DNA of 64,000 bases, taken from the NCBI GenBank assembly GCA_015680685.1, contig MNCI01004832.1:288579-352578 (forward strand). Reading direction: 5' to 3'. Under the pieces are notes generated by a model, which ran no database searches, was not told where the DNA came from, and saw only the letters and a program-made list of their open reading frames with translations. Both the position numbers and the translations under genes were made by a program. Positions 33,501 through 45,800 of this stretch are shown in pieces (the stretch's first letter is position 1; each line of letters starts with the position of its first letter). Origin of the DNA: Gnetum montanum. Lineage: Eukaryota; Streptophyta; Gnetopsida; Gnetales; Gnetaceae.

Positions 33501-34654
33501 TGTACCGCCTGAAATTGTCGATCTCAGGCTGGAAAGAAAACAGAGGACGCGGGATCGCAGGACGAGTACAGAAGACCCTGCCTTGCCTGAGGGTGAGCTG
33601 GAATGCACGAAGGTAGAGTACCTTGGGTGGTCCGCACGCGGATCAAACAAGGATTTCCCCGCGCGTACGCAAAATGCTATACACTGGGTTATGCGTAAAC
33701 GGTGTGGCAAGCGTGAACTAAGCGTAAAATAGCGTAAAACAGATGAAAACGAAGCTTGAGCATAAACGGGCGTAAACAGTGCATGGGCCAAATTGACATA
33801 AAACTGTAAAAGAACTTATGCAGCAAATGTAAACAATGGTATTACAGAGTCAAAGTACAGTGCACTGGTCTAACGCAGTCGTGTGGGAACACAAGGCGGA
33901 CGAAAAGCCCCGGCGTATACAGGGATGACTCGGCTGGTTTGCAGGGCGAGCGAAGCGTAGAGACTGTATCTGCAGCGTACAAGGCTTCCCAGCGTAAGAG
34001 GGTTTTAGCTCTTTTGTGCAGCGTAAATGTTCTCTGGTGTGCTCCGGGATTTTGCCCACTGACCAGGGTGAAGCGGGAAATCGGGGTTTATATACAGGTT
34101 GTTACGCTAGACTCGGGTTGGGCGACACGTGGCGCATTGACCGGGTGCACAGACTTTACAGAAATACAATATTTTACATCTGTTGGGTGTATACGCCATA
34201 TCAAGTCGGCGTATACGCTGGAGGTGTTGGGCGTGAACTAGGGTGAAGATGCTGAGTGCTGGGCGTATACGTTGGCGGATGCTAGGCGTATACGTTGGCG
34301 GATACGGGCGTATACGCTGTGCGTATACGCCAAAGGATGCCCACTTGCTTCAATTCTTGCTCTTTGGTGTTATCTTTATGCCATCATTGGAGATTTTGTC
34401 ATCGAGTGCATGCATCTGCAGTACCTGGGCGTACACGCTATAGTGCTGGGCGTATACGCTGTAGAGTGAGGCGTATACGCTGTAGGTGTGAACTTGGTCG
34501 TATACACTGGCACAATATACTTAGTAAAAAAAACAAACATTTCAAGTCCCAACATTGGCACGTATGGCTTCTTATGTAGCCGAGGTCATCCGTGAGTCTC
34601 AGGGTCCTTCTTGGTGTCGGGCAAGTACTAAGCTCCGAATTTTGTGGTGTTTCA
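33501..34654 (-). repeat. Complete minus-oriented LTR (outer right)
   Basis: 1,154 bases, TGTACCGCC to GGTGTTTCA, inverted copy of 32291-33471. TATA box on the reverse strand at 34085-34094 and CACGTG nearby. Followed by the duplication GTAAC. Confidence 0.85.
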
Positions 34655-34659
34655 GTAAC
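34655..34659. repeat. Target site duplication GTAAC, right copy
   Basis: Same five bases as at 15284-15288. Confidence 0.8.
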
Positions 34660-34679
34660 AAAAGTGAAATGCTTTGATG

Positions 34680-36110
34680 CCCTCAAAGCAGAGTCAAAAA
34701 TGATGAAAGCAAAAATGAAGCAACTTAAAACCCTCCTAAAGGATTTTATTCCACAAATGAAATTTTTACCAAATCATTAGGAAAATTAGCACAAAGAGAT
34801 TCTTGAAAAAATTAAACATTAAAATCCAAGATTGACAACATAACACATCCATAGGAGCAAGTCCAACATAGCAATTTGAATCATAGTTTGCAAGAGATGA
34901 GTAAGATAATTTTAGATACACTAAAGGAAGAAGAGGAAAAATGAGAAAAAGCATTAAATCTACATCTAGGAAGGGTACTTAAAGAAAGGATGTAAATTTG
35001 ATTGAAGAAATCCCTAAGTGACTGGAAGAAAAATTACATTTGATAGAACAACCCCACATTTGAAGACTATTAGAACATGTCGAGAGGGAGAAAGAAGTTA
35101 TGTTATTATTAAATTTCATGATGGTAAGTTAAGGGAAAACAATTGGAATACTCAATGCAATTTAAAATTTAAAAAATTATCACTAAATGAAGGCCTTTTG
35201 CATAAAGAATATGCTAAAAAAGTTGGAGTGGAAGAAACTAAAAAAGAAAAGAAAGGAAGGAAAAATTGCCTACCTTATATTATAGTTATCAAAGATCATA
35301 AATAGGGATTAAAATTCCTACACTATGGTTATTTAAATATTGACAACTCTATAATAGATAAACTTATTAGTTTGCATAGTATTTCTTTCTTCAACAAATT
35401 TGATATTTTTTGGATTACTAAAATGTGGCATGGGAATGACTCTAATAATCTTGTATGTCTAGGTTTTCATAATTTTTTCCTCTTCTTATAAGAAAAAAAG
35501 TAAACATAAAAGACCTTTGGGTGACCTGGCTATGTTGATTCACAATATCATACAACAATATATAATAGTTGAAAAAGTAGATGAATACAAGAAAAAAGTT
35601 TTAATTTAAGTAGCTCATGAGAAGGTTAGTTTTTTCTTAGCTTTTTGTTAGTTTGCTCATTGAGAAATTGCTTTTTATGCTAAAAAAAAAATTTCAAGGG
35701 ACTTATCCTTTTAAAGCCTTGGGATGGATATTGCTACTTTTTCTTAGATGAGAAAAATTTGCATTTGTAAGGATTTTAATGTTTGGGTTGGACTTGAAGA
35801 AATTCCAGTAAGCTTTTATAATAATCATGGATATTTAGACTATGAGAATAATGTAGAGTGGAAAAATTTATCTCAAGACATACAAGTCAATCATAGATGT
35901 ATTCATTTGTTGAATTGGGATCAAGGTTTAAATTTAATAATTCTTAATGGATTACTCAAATTTTCCAATTTTGGTTACTACATATTCACATACCACAAGG
36001 TTCCTCAAATATTGATTTTCTAATGATCAATATAGAGAGTCTAGCTTGTGTTAAACATGTAATGATGTGATTGAGGCTAACCATTGATGATTCTATTTTA
36101 GTCTTTTGAT
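34680..36110 (+). pseudogene. LINE remnant: ORF1-like and endonuclease pieces
   Basis: Frames read KIILDTLKEEEEK (coiled coil, about 34890), then RSYVIIKFHDGKLRENN with LKFKKLSLNE (35080-35200), like the nucleic-acid binding part of an L1-type ORF1 protein. Next FNKFDIFWITKMWHG (35395-35430) and ICKDFNVWVG (35760-35790), LILNGL (35930), matching the endonuclease motifs GDFN..VG and LxILNGL. The catalytic Gly-Asp has changed to Lys-Asp. No RT follows, so the copy is truncated. Confidence 0.55.
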
Positions 36111-38870
36111 AGATTTACAACATGTTAGATAGTAGAGAAAGCTAGTTTCTTGTAGGATAATAGAAAAAGTTAAGTTAGATTTTCAAGAGGAAGTTCAAAA
36201 GTGCTATAGATTTTCAAGAGCAAGTTCAAAAGCGCTAGTGCAATGATGGAAAAAATCAGTGCTAGAAAACTAATAAAGAAGAATAGTTTAACTCATAGAT
36301 CCATGAGCCTCAAAAAAGATCTAGAGCATCCTATACAATCTTTCAATTGCTTAAAGACTTGAAAAATTTGTTAATGAGAATAGGGAAATATGCATAAAAA
36401 GAACAAAGAAAATAAGACCAAAACAACTACAAAACTTTGTATTAAATAACGTAAAAATATTGTAAATAAAATAATTTTAGAGAGTATATATTGGTGGGTT
36501 TTAAAACCCTAAAAATATAGAGATGACTTTGAAATCTAGTGCAAGAGGTAGGCTATGTTCTGTACTTGACTACACCTTTTTGTCCACTTGATCTATATTG
36601 CAAAGGCTATGAAAGACCATAAAAATTCCTATTTTGTTGCTATGACATGATCTTTTGGTTGTAAGTGAACTGCAAATTTTTTTTCCAAGAGAAGATTGCC
36701 AACAAATCTAGAAAATGATGCTTGATTCAATATAAATACTCTTTGGATTGGCTATCTTGGTAGCTGTTACAATTTTGGAGCATTACAAGTTATTCCTGGG
36801 TTGAAGTGTAGCATGTGGGCTTAAAACCCAAGTTCCACACACTGCCCTACACATTGCCATAGTGTGTGAAACTAAAGATGTATATTGTGTGAAATTAAAG
36901 CCCAACTTTCACATGTTGCCATAACATGTAAAGTTGGACTGTGAAGCATGTGAGATAAAAAGGTCCATTTTTTGTAGCTTCTAGAGCATTTTTAACTTCC
37001 ACAAGCTAGCATAAATGGAATTTGTAGCTTGTGGAGCATTGTTATCCTCCACAAGTTGGAGCAAACAAAATTATAGCTAGTGGAGCATTTTTAGCCCCCA
37101 TAAGCTAGGGTAAATGGGATTTCCAACTTGTGAACTGCAAATCTCATTTTTTACATTGAAAATAACTTAAAATTCTACTAAAACAAGAACGCTATATGGG
37201 ATTTTTGACAAAATAAGATAATTATTTCTACCTCTAGATCTCCACTAAATTACAACAAAAATCATGGCTATGGGCTTTCATTTGCAACATGAATTTTCCT
37301 TAAGGTGTTTCATTAGCTCCTCTTTGTTGATGTTTTAAGGATTGACCCGAGAGACATCAACAGAGAATATGAAACACCACTATAGGTTCATCACTAACAC
37401 TTCCTCTCCACACTTGATTCTATAGTTATTGAATCATGCTAAGAAGTACTCATGAAGATGAAATAAGATCATCATAGCATGTTGAAATTTTGGGATGAGA
37501 TAATGGCTACATTGGCTATCAGAGAATGGTTACATGGGCTAATAAAGAATTCCAAATGTTCATGGCTATGGTATGATCATGATGTGCTTGTTGATTAAAA
37601 GAGGTCTTCATGCTTTGCATTAGGAGCTACTAGTTACTTAGTGATGTTTAGAGGAACTAGCACTTGGTAATAGGCTTCTTTGGCCACTTGACTCTCTCTT
37701 TCTTTTGAAAGAGAGAAAGCTATTAACTTTCTTAACTTTAGAAAACATTAACCTTTTAGATTTCTTTGCATTTTCACCCTTTCTTTTTTTGGAGAGAAAC
37801 CTTCATGGGTTTTATTGTCAAGTCTAAATTTTCATTTTCTCACTGAATGAGATGTTTTAGATTCAGTGAACTTGGTTAGCAAAGCATGTTGAAGGAGATG
37901 TCACATGGCCATGGTTCATAAGTTTTAAACACTATTTTTCATTGTTAGGAAGGTAAGGAAGGCTACAATTTGGTTATGAGGTTATGGCTAAGAAGGGGTA
38001 ACAAGAATGATGTGAATCAAGCACTATCAACAAGATCGAATAAGCAAACCATATTTCATGTGTTGAGGTTCCATGGTAACTCATTGCTACGATGAGTCAC
38101 ACCTTTGCAATGGCTCTAGGCTCATCCTACAAGCATAACTCCACGAGGATAACCAAAAAAATAAAAGAATACATGTGCTGACAAAAGATTATATATGGTT
38201 ATAAGTAGATATAGACCATCATATGTTACAACTAGTGAAACATGAGCACTTTATTTTGTGCTATGCAAATTCAAACAAAGTTTGCATTGTTTTGAAATGC
38301 CAAAAAGATAAATGAGGTCATGCATGCTCTCTTGTTGTAGGTCATAGGAGTTGTCAACACCATTTGTTTACCCAAACTTGTAAATAATACTGAACAATAC
38401 TAAAAGTAAACACATTAATGTTATATGTAATTAAGGCCATGTGAAGGCTTTAATATTACCTTGTAGGGGTTTGACGATGTCTTGGGCAAACTTAGGTTTT
38501 AGTGAGGAACTTGGTTTCAGGTTTTCTTCTCACTATCATGGCTTGAAATGGAAAATTTGATGAAGGAATTGTTTATGATGTTTTTGGCTTCAAGGTCAAG
38601 GGTAGTTAGCTCATTCTAAGACATTAAGGCTACATGGTTAAAGGCTTTTAGGCTCTCTACTTAGACATTTAGGATTAACTCAATCGAAAAACATCAAAAG
38701 AAGGATCCACCTAGGTTCCAAGGCTAGTCAAATTACTTTCTCATCACCATAGCTTAATTTTGCACATCAACATAAGCACCTTAAATAACATCTACCTAGT
38801 ATAATTTCTAAACAATGTTAAAATAATGCAACATATTATAATAATAGAGAAAAATATGGTTTAAATATAG
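36111..38870. other. Intergenic DNA without genes
   Basis: AT-rich DNA without domain or RNA gene. Contains ACACACTGCC...GTGTGTGAA units at 36836-36950 that resemble the array at 45.4 kb, and the three 50-bp units at 36971-37120. Confidence 0.4.
36971..37120. repeat. 50-bp tandem repeat, three copies, with internal inverted repeat
   Basis: Units start at 36971, 37021 and about 37070 with TTTGTAGCTTGTGGAGCATT and contain CTCCACAAG, so that each unit can fold (GTGGAG...CTCCAC). Confidence 0.65.
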
Positions 38871-38970
38871 TAAAACAAGGCTAACAAGGCAAGGTAGAAT
38901 CACTATAAGACAACGCAAGGTAAAACTAGGCAAAATAAGGTAAAATAAGGCAACAATGAGGCAAAATATG
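38871..38970. repeat. Decanucleotide-like repeat, left of LINE
   Basis: Loose repeats of AAGGCAAAAT/AAGGTAAAAT; the array continues at 44927-45035 on the other side of the LINE, so the LINE was inserted in it. Confidence 0.7.
38953..38970. repeat. LINE target site duplication, left
   Basis: ACAATGAGGCAAAATATG, identical to 44909-44926. Confidence 0.9.
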
Positions 38971-39299
38971 GGGGGGTGGGGGTGTCGGACCCCAAAAAGA
39001 ATTTTTATTGATATTAGAAGTGTATCAATTATAGTAACTTGAATAAATCATAGGGTTAAGGGGAAGGGGAAGCTGAGAGCACTGTGAATGAAACTTGGGA
39101 ATAGCCTTATAAATAAACAAGTATTAAAGGAGGAAACTTGAATTGGGGCATTACCAAACGTCCACACATACTGACTTGTTACAAGATAGAATGACATAGA
39201 ATTAGATGAGGCAAAGAGCTCTCAATTAAGGATAGAGAGAGTTCCAATGGTGACTCCACACAACAGAAAGGGGAAGCTTCCTTGTAGAGATTACTAATG

Positions 39300-42200
39300 A
39301 TAAGTGTTACTAGAATGCACATGTCTCTCCCACAGCTACAAGAGATGAACCCACTGATGACTATCCATATTGAACTTGGATGCTTGAGATGTGAGTTGGA
39401 AATGAATGAGGCAAAAGATCTTCAACTTCTCCAACTTGGTGAGCAAACATTTATTAGAATAATCTATCCTTTGAAATATAACATTGCATCTTCACTTCCA
39501 AATATAATATAAAATAGTAGACCTAATAACTTTCCACAAAAAATTGAGATTAGCAAAAGTAATGTTCAAAAAGTTGAATATGGCATCCTCTTGAGATAGC
39601 TTGTATGATGAAAAAACTTTGGAAGCCCACTCCCACACATGCTAAGCAAAGGAACAATGCCAAAACACATGGATAAAATCATCTTGTCCACCACAGAGAG
39701 GGAAATTTGGATTGAAAATCCCCAAATATTCTAAATGTTTACCAATAGGTAGACCATGGTGGAGGAGACACCAGAGGAACTACTTAATTTTGGGGAGGGT
39801 TGAAAGTTTCCAAATATGTTGGAAGAGAGGGATCCAAAATGTTACTGACTCTTGTTTGTCCCAATACTTATTGCAGTGTTGAATGACCTCGGATGGATCG
39901 TGCATAAGATGAAAGGGGACAGATGGCCGGTAGCGCAAGAGTTTAACCCCATTAAGCCATTGAAGGCCATGAAAAGGGATTTGCACTGTAACATCAAGTT
40001 GCCAATGACTGTGGAGAAAGGAGTAAATTTGGACTAGGTAATGGTTCATTGTAGCCAACTCCCCATACAATTTTTTAAACTCGACCCCTAAAATCCAACG
40101 ACTAGCCAGCCTAAGACAATTTAAGGAAATGACATCCTTCCAATACCATGAGGTAACCACCTTAGCATTTGTGATGGCAAGGGGAGCGGGCGACAAAGGT
40201 AACCACCACGAACACACTCTAGAGAGGATAGTAGGGTTGATCTTGATGTTAGTCTAGTCTATGTAATTGTGTAGAATTTGCCAAACCCTCCAGATGATTT
40301 TGAAAACATGAGATTTGAGAAGAATGATAGTGAGGGGGAAAAGATCCAATTAACAAAATGAATGCCTTTCCAAAAGGACTTGTTTTTAGGAAATGCTTGA
40401 TGAAGCCTTAATTGGAGGAGGGTCCCAATAATATCTAAGACATCTAAATGCTATACCAACCACTTAGCAACCAAGGTAATTCCTTGCTTATAAGAGTTCA
40501 AAATACCTAAGCCACCCTTATTCTTAGGGAGAGTAACAATATTCCAAGTGACTCGATGAAATCCTTTCTGAGAATCTTTGGAGAATCACATAAAGTCACA
40601 AAATAACTATTCTAGCTTCTAGTAGGCAGCTTGGGATGAGGCCCAACATGAAGAGTAATACACATGGGTTGATGCACATATGGACTTACATATGAGGGAT
40701 TTACCCATAAGTGTGAGGGGTTTAGTCTTCCATTTGTCAAGTTTCTTTTGAATCTGATAAATAACTTGCTCCCAGAGAATAGAGGTTGAACCTCTAAAAC
40801 AGAAAGGGATTTCCAGAATCTTAACGATGTCTTGATCCTAAAGCCACTTCTAGTTATAGTTGGTCACATATTTGTAATTTGCTGTAAAGCTATAAATAGA
40901 TTATTTATTCCAATTTATAGTGGAACCTGAGAGTGTGCAATATTGCTCCACCCTTGATAAGAGGCAGTGCAAATTGGCGACTATGTTTTGAATTAGAAAA
41001 AAAGAGTCATCGGTGAAGTGCATATTGAGAAGCTGTTGTTGAGAGGAAGAAATGCAGACCCCAATGAGAACTTTAGTTTGAATTTCCAGGTTAATCTGAT
41101 GACAAAGAAAATTTTCTATGATGATAAAGAGATAGGGGGTGAGAGGACAACCTTGCCGCACTGACCTATGTATTGGAAAGGGAGAGGTAATGCCAAAGGT
41201 AGTGGCTATTCTTGCAATAGCATCTGAGAATAAGCATTTCACCATATGTAGAAACTTAGGTCCAAACCCAAGTTTGGTCATGGTCTGCAAGATAAAATCC
41301 CACTTTATGTTGTCATAAGCCATGGTGTAATCAAGTTTCACTAGGAGAATATCTTGTCCATCATCCTCGGCCCACTTGAGACCTTCCCACACCACAACCA
41401 CATTGTTTAAAATATATCTACTAGGAACAAATCCTATTTTTTGGGGAGATATGATCTGGCCAAGAATGTTTTTCAGCTATAAGGCTAGGCACTTAGCCCA
41501 AATTTTATACACTACAATAAGAAGAGTTATGGGATGCTAATTGGAGATATTGGTAAGATCCCCAAACTTGGGAAGGAGATGAATTACCCCTTGATTTGGA
41601 TTGGGCCTGAGGGAACTAGTTAAGATAGCCTCATTAATGACCTATAGAAGATCATTTCCCACCAAATCCCAATTATTTTTAAAAAATTCCATAGGAAAAC
41701 CATCATAACCAGGAGCCTTTCCGTAACTTAACTTGGAATAGGCCACCTGTAGCTCCACCAGAGTGATATCAGCATCAAGACTTTCAAGCATAGTGGAATT
41801 GATAAGGCGAGGATAATTGGGGGTGGTAGCCTTGAACGAAGAGATGTCCATTGGGGTAGTTGCAAAAAGGATTTCATAGTGATTCTTGAGAAAAGAGAGG
41901 ATACAGTTGTGGTTAGTAATGGTGGTTCCATCACTAGAGATTTTGTCAATAGCATGTGAAGGGGAAGCAGTATTAAGATACTTAAAAAATTCCTTACAGT
42001 GTTCATCTTGAATATTTAACCAAGTGATTCAAATTTTAGTTAAGGCACTTTGTGCTCGGTACACATCCCAATGTTGAAAGTCTAATCATGCTCTAGCTAG
42101 CTTCTTGTGAACTAGAGTGTTGAAGGGATCTTGAGCTAGTCTATTAGTGAGATGTTCAATAGTGAGGTGATTTTTGTTGTACTCTTGTCTAGCTCGAGTA

Positions 42201-43129
42201 GCCACTGCCTTACCATACAAACGAGCAAAGTTTTGCACTCAACATGAAGCACGATGCCACTAGTTAATCCAATCCATATGATTTAGGGGCCTAGGTTCGG
42301 CATTCCAAAGGTTGGATAGAAGAAGTTGGGTAGTAGGGAAAGAAAAATAGTTGTTGTGTAGTTGGAAAAGATGGAATGTTTGTCAGTTAGGGCTACCATG
42401 AATCTTGATAAATATGGAGATAGGAAGATGGTCTAATAAGGTGGCATGGTAATGAACCGTAGTAGCAGAGAAGGCTTACTAGAAGGAAAGGATGGAGAAA
42501 TAGAACCTATCTAACCTACTATAGATGTGAGCCTGCCCAAGACAGAGATTTCTCCAAGTAAATCTGAGGAGAATGCACATGGAGGTGTCTGCCCTATCAG
42601 AAAGGTAAAACCTTTTCTTAAAGGCAGACCAGGTTTGATACTCGAGATTGGAAAGTTGAGAAAACACCACTCCGAGCTTATCTTGAGGGAATTCAACCAT
42701 ATTAAAATCTCCTCTAAATATCCAAGGCACTAGGGGAAGAGAATTTGCAAGTTCTTGCCAAAGGAGAGCCTGTTCTATGGAGTCGTTTGGGGCATATATC
42801 GAGCAAATGCCAAAAGGGCCATGCAAGGAGGAGAAGATGGCCCAAGAAACTCTATGCCTAGAATTGGAACCACTTTGAAGGATTTTAGTTTTCCAATAGG
42901 GCAAGTGGAGAATGGCCATGCCTCCTTTCCCACTTGCATGGGATGTCACTAGGATTGAGGAGTGAGGAAGAAACCAATGGGTGGAAAAGGATAAAAGGTT
43001 AGCTGAAACCTTAATTTCTTGAAGGAGAATGGAATCAAAGGCTATATTAAGACTAGAAATAAAGTTGCCTATTCACTTCTGTCAAAGCCTAGCAGTAAGG
43101 CCTCAAACATTCCATGAAAAGAGGTTCAT
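39300..43129 (-). pseudogene. LINE ORF2 (endonuclease, reverse transcriptase, C-terminal zinc region)
   Basis: ATG at 43129 opens MNLFSWNV then TGA where Arg (CGA) is expected, twice. Endonuclease: GICSIYAPND and IFRGDFNMVEFP (42.5-42.8 kb). RT (41401-40901): LLVKLDYTMAYDNIKWDFIL, VRQGCPLTPYLFIII and FTDDSFFL, where the catalytic motif is changed from FADD. C-terminal zf-RVT: FPLCGGQDD and HVFWHC (39.6-39.7 kb). The frame has many stops. ORF2 normally nicks DNA and copies LINE RNA. Confidence 0.85.
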
Positions 43130-43149
43130 GGAGAAACAAGGGGAGTTTT

Positions 43150-44212
43150 AGATGAGAGGTCAACGAAAGGTTCATAAGTCAAAGTATCAACTTCCATTGT
43201 TCCTGAAAGGAGGGCAAAGGAGTTGTTGGTGGAGACAGGGGCCATAGAAGTGTTCAGTGGAGAGGATTTGGAGGGAGGAGTAGAACTAAAGGAAACTTTA
43301 ACTCATTTTCTTCCACTACCCACCACAAATTCATCCATCTAGACTGAGTCCTTGACTGCCTTTGAGGGGATGACATGGATGGAGGTGTGAGTCCCTGACT
43401 GTTGTTTCTATAGCATAGAGGGGCTAGACTGAGAGGAGGATTGTGGAGTTGTTGGGGAAGGAGATCCAAATTTGAAGGATGCTGAGGGTGGGCATAATGT
43501 TGTGACTGGAGAATAGGTTTTCTGAGATGCTGTAGGTTGTTTCTTCCTAGCTAGGATGGGACACGCCAATATATGATGCTCGACCCTGTGACAATAACTA
43601 CATGAGTTTGGAAGGTAAAAATAGTCCACTTTTTGGGTGAAGAGTTTTCCACTAGCAGCAAAGGTTAATGAGGTCTTCTGAAGAGCTATATCCAATTCAA
43701 TCCAATAACAATGAATTTGAGTTCCATTGATCACCGTACAATGATCAGAAATAATAGGACCTAGGGTTCTCACAATGTCCCTCTCAACAGATGAGAAAAT
43801 AAGTGGAATATTGGGAAATTCCACGTAATAGGGAATTATATTAAAAGTTGGGTCACTGACATTAAAGTTAAATCTCTAGGCACGTGTTATTAGGGTTGCA
43901 TTCCATGTTGGAAAACATTTTAGAGAGAGAGCCTTCTCAACCTGGGAGGCATCGGATAGTTCCACCAAAATGAAATTTTGAGCATAGTATCAAGCATGAG
44001 AAACCTGAAGGCCTTGGGGCTGAAGGAGGCTTTCGACTTGAGCATTTATACTTGGGAACCTTGGTAAAAATCCCACAATTTGAAAAAAAAATAAAACGAG
44101 TTGCGAAATCTTTGGAAATTACTTCAAAAATATCATTAGGTAAAAGGAAATCAATTTGAGGTGAGGTAGAGGAACTTCCTTGAGGGAGAGTACAACCTGA
44201 TGTATCCGCCAT
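43150..44212 (-). pseudogene. LINE ORF1 (nucleic-acid binding protein)
   Basis: ATG at 44212 (MADTSGCTLPQG). Frames show the DUF4283-like fold of plant LINE ORF1 (PSAPRPSGFSC region, then IDEL-like VKYWIELDIALQKTS at about 43700) and a zinc knuckle CSYCHRVEHHILAC (CX2CX4HX4C intact) near 43590. Pro/Ser-rich tail to about 43150. Stops and at least two frameshifts. The protein binds LINE RNA for target-primed reverse transcription. Confidence 0.75.
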
Positions 44213-44908
44213 TAAAACTCACCTACCCAGAAAGCAAGCATAGCCTCTTCACAGCAGCAACACAGACATGCCCATCCATGACCCCAAATTGCCACTAGAA
44301 CCATAGCACCGCAGGAGAGAAAAACTTAGGGAGATGCACCAGCAAACAACTTGCCTGAACTTCAATGTGAGTCTGGGTGACAATGGCAGTTTTGGCATTG
44401 GATAATCAGGCAATGCAGTTGGAAATGGAGGCAATTTTTCTATTAGTTGTAGCAAATTCTATCGCCGTTATACTAGGCATGGGTGTAGAGGATGGATGTC
44501 ACAACAGCCACTTGGAAACCCTGGTTTTTCCTATGCAGATCTACCTAATCTCTGCATGCGTTGCTATGTTTAGATCTTTGTCACAGGTGCTGCACAGCAC
44601 TATAGGCATCCACCATCAAGCCCCACTTTCACCCCCCGAGCCATGCACATTCTCGACATCGTTCTACTACCTTAGTTGTAGGAAAACCCTCACCACCAGT
44701 GTGTGTGTTATCATCCTCCAAAACTGAATATTGTGTATAATTTTATTGATTTTTTGAACCAAGTCTAATTAGGGTTCTTGCAAGCAAAAAACACACGAAT
44801 TGATGATCAAATTTGTAGATCCATCCCTAGATCAACGATGTCCAAAAGTTTTGTTCCATTGTCGCTGGATAAATTGTGCCTGTGTTCACTGCGCTACAAC
44901 TCTCACCC

Positions 44909-44926
44909 ACAATGAGGCAAAATATG
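44909..44926. repeat. LINE target site duplication, right
   Basis: ACAATGAGGCAAAATATG, identical to 38953-38970. Confidence 0.9.
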
Positions 44927-45035
44927 ACTAAGAAAGGTTAAAACATGATCAAAAAAAGGTAAAATGAGGCAAAAGCAAGGTAAAATAAAGTTAAAACAAA
45001 GTAAAATATGGAAAATGAGGCTAAATAAGGCAAGC
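44927..45035. repeat. Decanucleotide-like repeat, right of LINE
   Basis: Continuation of 38871-38970 (AGGTAAAATGAGGCAAAAGC and similar). Confidence 0.7.
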
Positions 45036-45397
45036 ATTTGAAATGGTATTGATTAATTAAATTTAATATAGTTTTGTTATTTTGTAGTTAGAATATGTAA
45101 AAATCTAATAAAACAAGCTATAAATTATCAAAATTAGGAAAAACATGTTATAAATTATTAAAATTAATAAAAAATAGATCATAAATTATTAAAATAATGG
45201 ATTTTCATGGTCAAAGTAGTTTAGAAAAGCTAGTTTCAGGCCTAGGTTCAATGTTTTTAGTCAATCCTCTCACCCATTTTTCTCACAAATAGCATATGAA
45301 AAACAATTTTCTATTTTTTTTTTTATTTTCATGTTTTGGGGGGTCCACTAGGTAGCGTATGGACAAGTTTGGAGAAGGAAATTAGTAGTTTTTTATC

Positions 45398-45800
45398 TAA
45401 CATGCTATCCCACATGCTACCATAGTGTGTGGAACTCATATTGGTAGCATATGAGTCAAAATAGCAATTTTCCATATGTCACACGTTGCCCGACACGCTA
45501 CCATATTGTGCAAGACTTGGATTTTCATTGTGTGAGTTAAAATAATAATTTTTATATGTTCACACATTGTCCCACATGCCACCATATCATGTGGAAATCA
45601 TATGAACAATGTGTGAGTTAAAATAGTAGTTTCCATATATTACATGCTACCCCACATGCTATGGTAGCATGTGGAACTTGATTTTTTAGCATAAAGATGA
45701 TAATTTTTATGTGTTGATACGCTACCCCACACGCTACCATGTTGTGTGGGACATGGACTCTTTGCATGTGGAATTACAACCCAATTTTTTCAATGTGTGG
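45398..45800. repeat. About 80-bp tandem repeat, five units
   Basis: Units contain CCCACATGCTACCATA, a GTGTGGAACT-like element and GTGTGAGTTAAAATAGTA. Each has a short inverted pair (GCTACCATA/TATGGTAGC). Related single units occur at 36836-36950. Confidence 0.7.

Larger units (their letters stand above)
15284..34659. mobile_element. Composite 19.4-kb Tat/Ogre-family insertion with inverted LTR pairs
   Basis: The whole block is flanked by the direct 5-bp duplication GTAAC (15284-15288 and 34655-34659). Immediately inside each duplication lies an LTR in minus orientation (starting TGTACCGCC, ending GGTGTTTCA on the plus strand). Inside these lies a plus-strand element of the same family with its own two LTRs. 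The order is LTR(-), LTR(+), internal region(+), LTR(+), primer site(-), LTR(-). It can be read as a minus-strand element invaded by a plus-strand sister next to its primer site, with later loss of the host element's interior, or as a rearranged cDNA inserted once. Confidence 0.75.
38971..44908 (-). mobile_element. L1-type LINE, near full length, minus strand
   Basis: About 5.9 kb bounded by an 18-base duplication, ACAATGAGGCAAAATATG, at 38953-38970 and 44909-44926. ORF1 (44212-43150) and ORF2 with endonuclease, RT and C-terminal zinc region are in the right order. The 3' end has AATAAA on the minus strand near 39005 but no poly-A; it ends in a C-rich stretch with a short hairpin. Stops and frameshifts make it inactive. 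Confidence 0.9.

Noticed and set aside
35748-36023. Independent host gene
   Set aside because: Wording fits a LINE endonuclease (DFN..VG, LxILNG) and follows an ORF1-like piece, so it was placed in the LINE remnant.
43254-43469. Separate Pro-rich protein
   Set aside because: It is a frame shadow within LINE ORF1's Pro/Ser-rich tail.
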